From positions 1 to 42,420 of the forward strand of contig JAGWHI010000006.1 of assembly GCA_028866905.1 (NCBI GenBank): 42,420 nucleotides of DNA, given 5' to 3'. Position numbers and translations under genes: made by a program. Shown in pieces: positions 40,931-42,420 of this stretch. Source of the stretch: Microcaldota archaeon (lineage in GTDB: Archaea; Micrarchaeota; Micrarchaeia; Micrarchaeales; Micrarchaeaceae). How positions within the stretch are numbered: the first letter of the stretch is position 1; the number at the start of each line of letters is the position of its first letter. The notes under the pieces are model-generated. The model had not been told where the DNA came from and did not search any database. It was given only the letters and a program-made list of their open reading frames with translations.

Positions 40931-41039
40931 TATTTATATGTTTACTAAATTTTTTGTGGACAAGCGTAATATTTCTGTTGTTTTGGCAACGTTGTAAACA
41001 TTTAAATATAAAGTATGGGATAAATTAATTAGGGGGGAG
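40931..41039. promoter_or_regulatory. Divergent intergenic promoters of the two large unknown genes
   Basis: On the minus strand a TATA box (40931-40938) serves the 659-residue protein. On the plus strand TTTAAATATA (41001-41010) and a strong Shine-Dalgarno GGGGGGAG (41032-41039), three bases before the ATG at 41043, serve the following gene. A clear ribosome-binding site is unusual in this window, where most starts look leaderless. Confidence 0.55.
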
Positions 41040-41042
41040 CGA

Positions 41043-42420
41043 ATGATCCTGGCGCTGCTGAGCGTTGGAGCGATATACGCTATAATACCGTTGATTATAG
41101 TAGTCGCACTTATAGTCGCAGCCGCAGGGCTTGCTAGGGGCACAGACATATTCGCGCTTCTTGGGATAGCATCGCTAATGGGACTGACCTCTGGAATGAC
41201 GGGGGGAAGGGCCAAGGCCGGTCTGAGCAGGGGCTCCAGGTACGGATCCCCAACAGGGCAAGGGGATTTATCGGACTATTTCAGAGATCTCCAGAAAACC
41301 GGTGCACTGATGAAGGGCAAGGACTGGGTTAAAATAAAGCACTACGGTTTGCTTAAGGGCGAACCGGTGATAACTGCTACGCGTACAGGTGAGAGGACAG
41401 CCAGATACAATGAAAAGATGATTGCAGAGATGGAAAGGGCAGCGAAGGCGGGGGTCCCTGCAGCGAAAGAGGCTTTAAAAGCCCTTGAGGAAGTGAAGAA
41501 GGGTAATTTTTCAACCCTGACCCCACCAAGCACTCTTAAATCGGATAAGGGTTTCGTTAGGCTTCAGAGCCAACACGCCGAGAAAGTGGCTAAGGCTAAG
41601 GATTTGCAGCAGGAGCTAGGAATTAGGCCGGCTGTTGCTGCAGTTAAGGGCCCTTTTTATTCTGGTAAGGAGGGGTATAAAATAAGCGGCAGAGGTTTTC
41701 CAGACCCAACGAAAAATTTTGAAGCATTGGAGAGGGGAATGGCTAAGCGCATAGGCACACCGACCAAATTGGGCGATGAAACGTTTTTAGAAGGCACACG
41801 ACCCAGGTCTGCAATATATAGATCGGAAGGCACGCTAAATGTTGGCCCAATGCAGTTTGGGCTTAGATCTGAGGCAGACCTTCTACACATCACGGAGAGG
41901 ATACCTATAATCCGAGATATCTATTATTCCAAGAGGGAGCAGACGGGTAAGGAGTATGCGAAAAAACTTGATGAGATAGGGGATATAGAAGAGACGGCAA
42001 GGTCAAAGATAATAGAGGACTTTGTTCGAAATGCGGGGTCCACTTACGGAGGGCAGGGGACATCTATGCAGGAGGAAGCCGACAGAGCATGGAGAGATTC
42101 GGCAGAGGTAAGGCTTGGGGACGTGCCTGCGATATTCAGGCGCGTATACAACGAGATGGTAGGACGAGACGAACAGGGAAACCAAACACGTAGGTTTGAG
42201 ACCTTGCAGAACATGTTGGAGGAGCAACGGGAGAAAAATTATGGGAGCGGAAGGTATCCAAGTCTGAGCAAGAGTTTACCGAGCCCCGCTTTCCCTAACA
42301 TAGAAACCTACTCGATAGACCATATGAGTGCGCTCAGGGAGATATACAGAGATTACCGCGAGTCGGTGCAGAGGAAGAACGCCGTAAGAACAATGTTCCG
42401 CAACTTCTATGTGAGGGAAT
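41043..42420 (+). CDS. Large hypothetical membrane-anchored protein, 3'-truncated by window edge
   Basis: I translated this from ATG 41043; the frame is open to the window end (459 codons). No family recognised. Two hydrophobic N-terminal segments (about 3-30, IYAIIPLIIVVALIVAAAGLA, and 34-50, IFALLGIASLMGLTSG) form a hairpin; after a Gly/Arg-rich linker the remainder is soluble, charged and Lys/Arg-rich (RAAKAGVPAAKEALKALEEVKKG, ERIPIIRDIYYSKREQTGKEYAKKL, FRRVYNEMVGRDEQGNQTRRFE). It is somewhat more AT-rich than the pilus genes. The divergent arrangement with another unknown large gene suggests a functional pair. The C-terminus is not visible. Confidence 0.75.
   Translation, partial: MILALLSVGAIYAIIPLIIVVALIVAAAGLARGTDIFALLGIASLMGLTSGMTGGRAKAGLSRGSRYGSPTGQGDLSDYFRDLQKTGALMKGKDWVKIKHYGLLKGEPVITATRTGERTARYNEKMIAEMERAAKAGVPAAKEALKALEEVKKGNFSTLTPPSTLKSDKGFVRLQSQHAEKVAKAKDLQQELGIRPAVAAVKGPFYSGKEGYKISGRGFPDPTKNFEALERGMAKRIGTPTKLGDETFLEGTRPRSAIYRSEGTLNVGPMQFGLRSEADLLHITERIPIIRDIYYSKREQTGKEYAKKLDEIGDIEETARSKIIEDFVRNAGSTYGGQGTSMQEEADRAWRDSAEVRLGDVPAIFRRVYNEMVGRDEQGNQTRRFETLQNMLEEQREKNYGSGRYPSLSKSLPSPAFPNIETYSIDHMSALREIYRDYRESVQRKNAVRTMFRNFYVRE

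Noticed and set aside
40934-41215. Minus-strand open frame across the divergent promoter region at 41 kb.
   Set aside because: It runs through the TATA box and Shine-Dalgarno of the plus-strand gene and through its membrane hairpin in antisense; no supporting start signal.

Overview
The window is archaeal and gene-dense. The archaeal markers are a GGGP synthase (archaeal ether lipids), a minimal archaeal histone, a Hel308-type helicase, an Spt5 with one KOW domain, Trm5, an archaeal FlaI/FlaJ-type pilus system, and TATA boxes placed about 25-35 bp before start codons, which suggests many leaderless mRNAs. Split LplA/LplB, ScpAB, a very compact RNase P RNA and large LamG pilin-like proteins fit a small-genome DPANN lineage such as Micrarchaeota. 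That placement is an inference; there is no rRNA here to settle it.

Layout. 1-1196 (-): scpB (cut by the window edge) and scpA. 1271-1745 (+): an AT-rich Doc-type Fic gene with a tiny overlapping ORF, probably acquired. 1822-3133: a small membrane protein and HtpX; trm5 converges on htpX. 4121-10523 (+): a tight housekeeping run of spt5, rpl11, a HhH-GPD glycosylase, a degenerate proline-dehydrogenase-like protein, an NAD-dependent epimerase, GGGP synthase, a short NFACT/Rqc2-N protein, tRNase Z and tRNA-Val(GAC), the last starting at the base after the tRNase Z stop codon. 10536-11596: a class II Fic gene with an operator array, lying between the tRNA 3' end and a near-copy of that end. 11652-15128 (+): an unknown protein, a spherulin-4-like secreted protein, a PAP2 phosphatase, an unusual protein with two ribosomal-P1-like repeats, and lipoyl synthase; lplA and lplB follow on the minus strand. 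16165-18744 (-): RNase P RNA, an ADP-ribosyltransferase-like protein and a radical SAM protein. 18847-22492: BofA-like protein, histone, an unknown protein and Hel308.

22595-38389 is a surface-structure locus in two convergent operons. The plus-strand operon encodes four membrane-anchored, pilin-like proteins, three of them very large with LamG (and one PQQ-like propeller) modules. The minus-strand operon encodes a wHTH/coiled-coil protein, a secretion ATPase, an Ala-rich protein, two FlaJ/TadC-type membrane proteins (one with a long repeat-bearing Pro/Gln-rich N-terminal tail) and a small membrane protein. Together they look like a dedicated type IV-pilus-like machine that assembles lectin-bearing surface fibres. 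No prepilin peptidase is in the window.

38513-42420 holds a small helical protein and two divergent large proteins I do not recognise, the last running off the window end.

The strongest leads for something new are the LamG-pilin locus with its repeat-tailed FlaJ-like protein, the tandem P1-like protein, the Fic module at tRNA-Val, and the Doc gene with its minimal antitoxin candidate.
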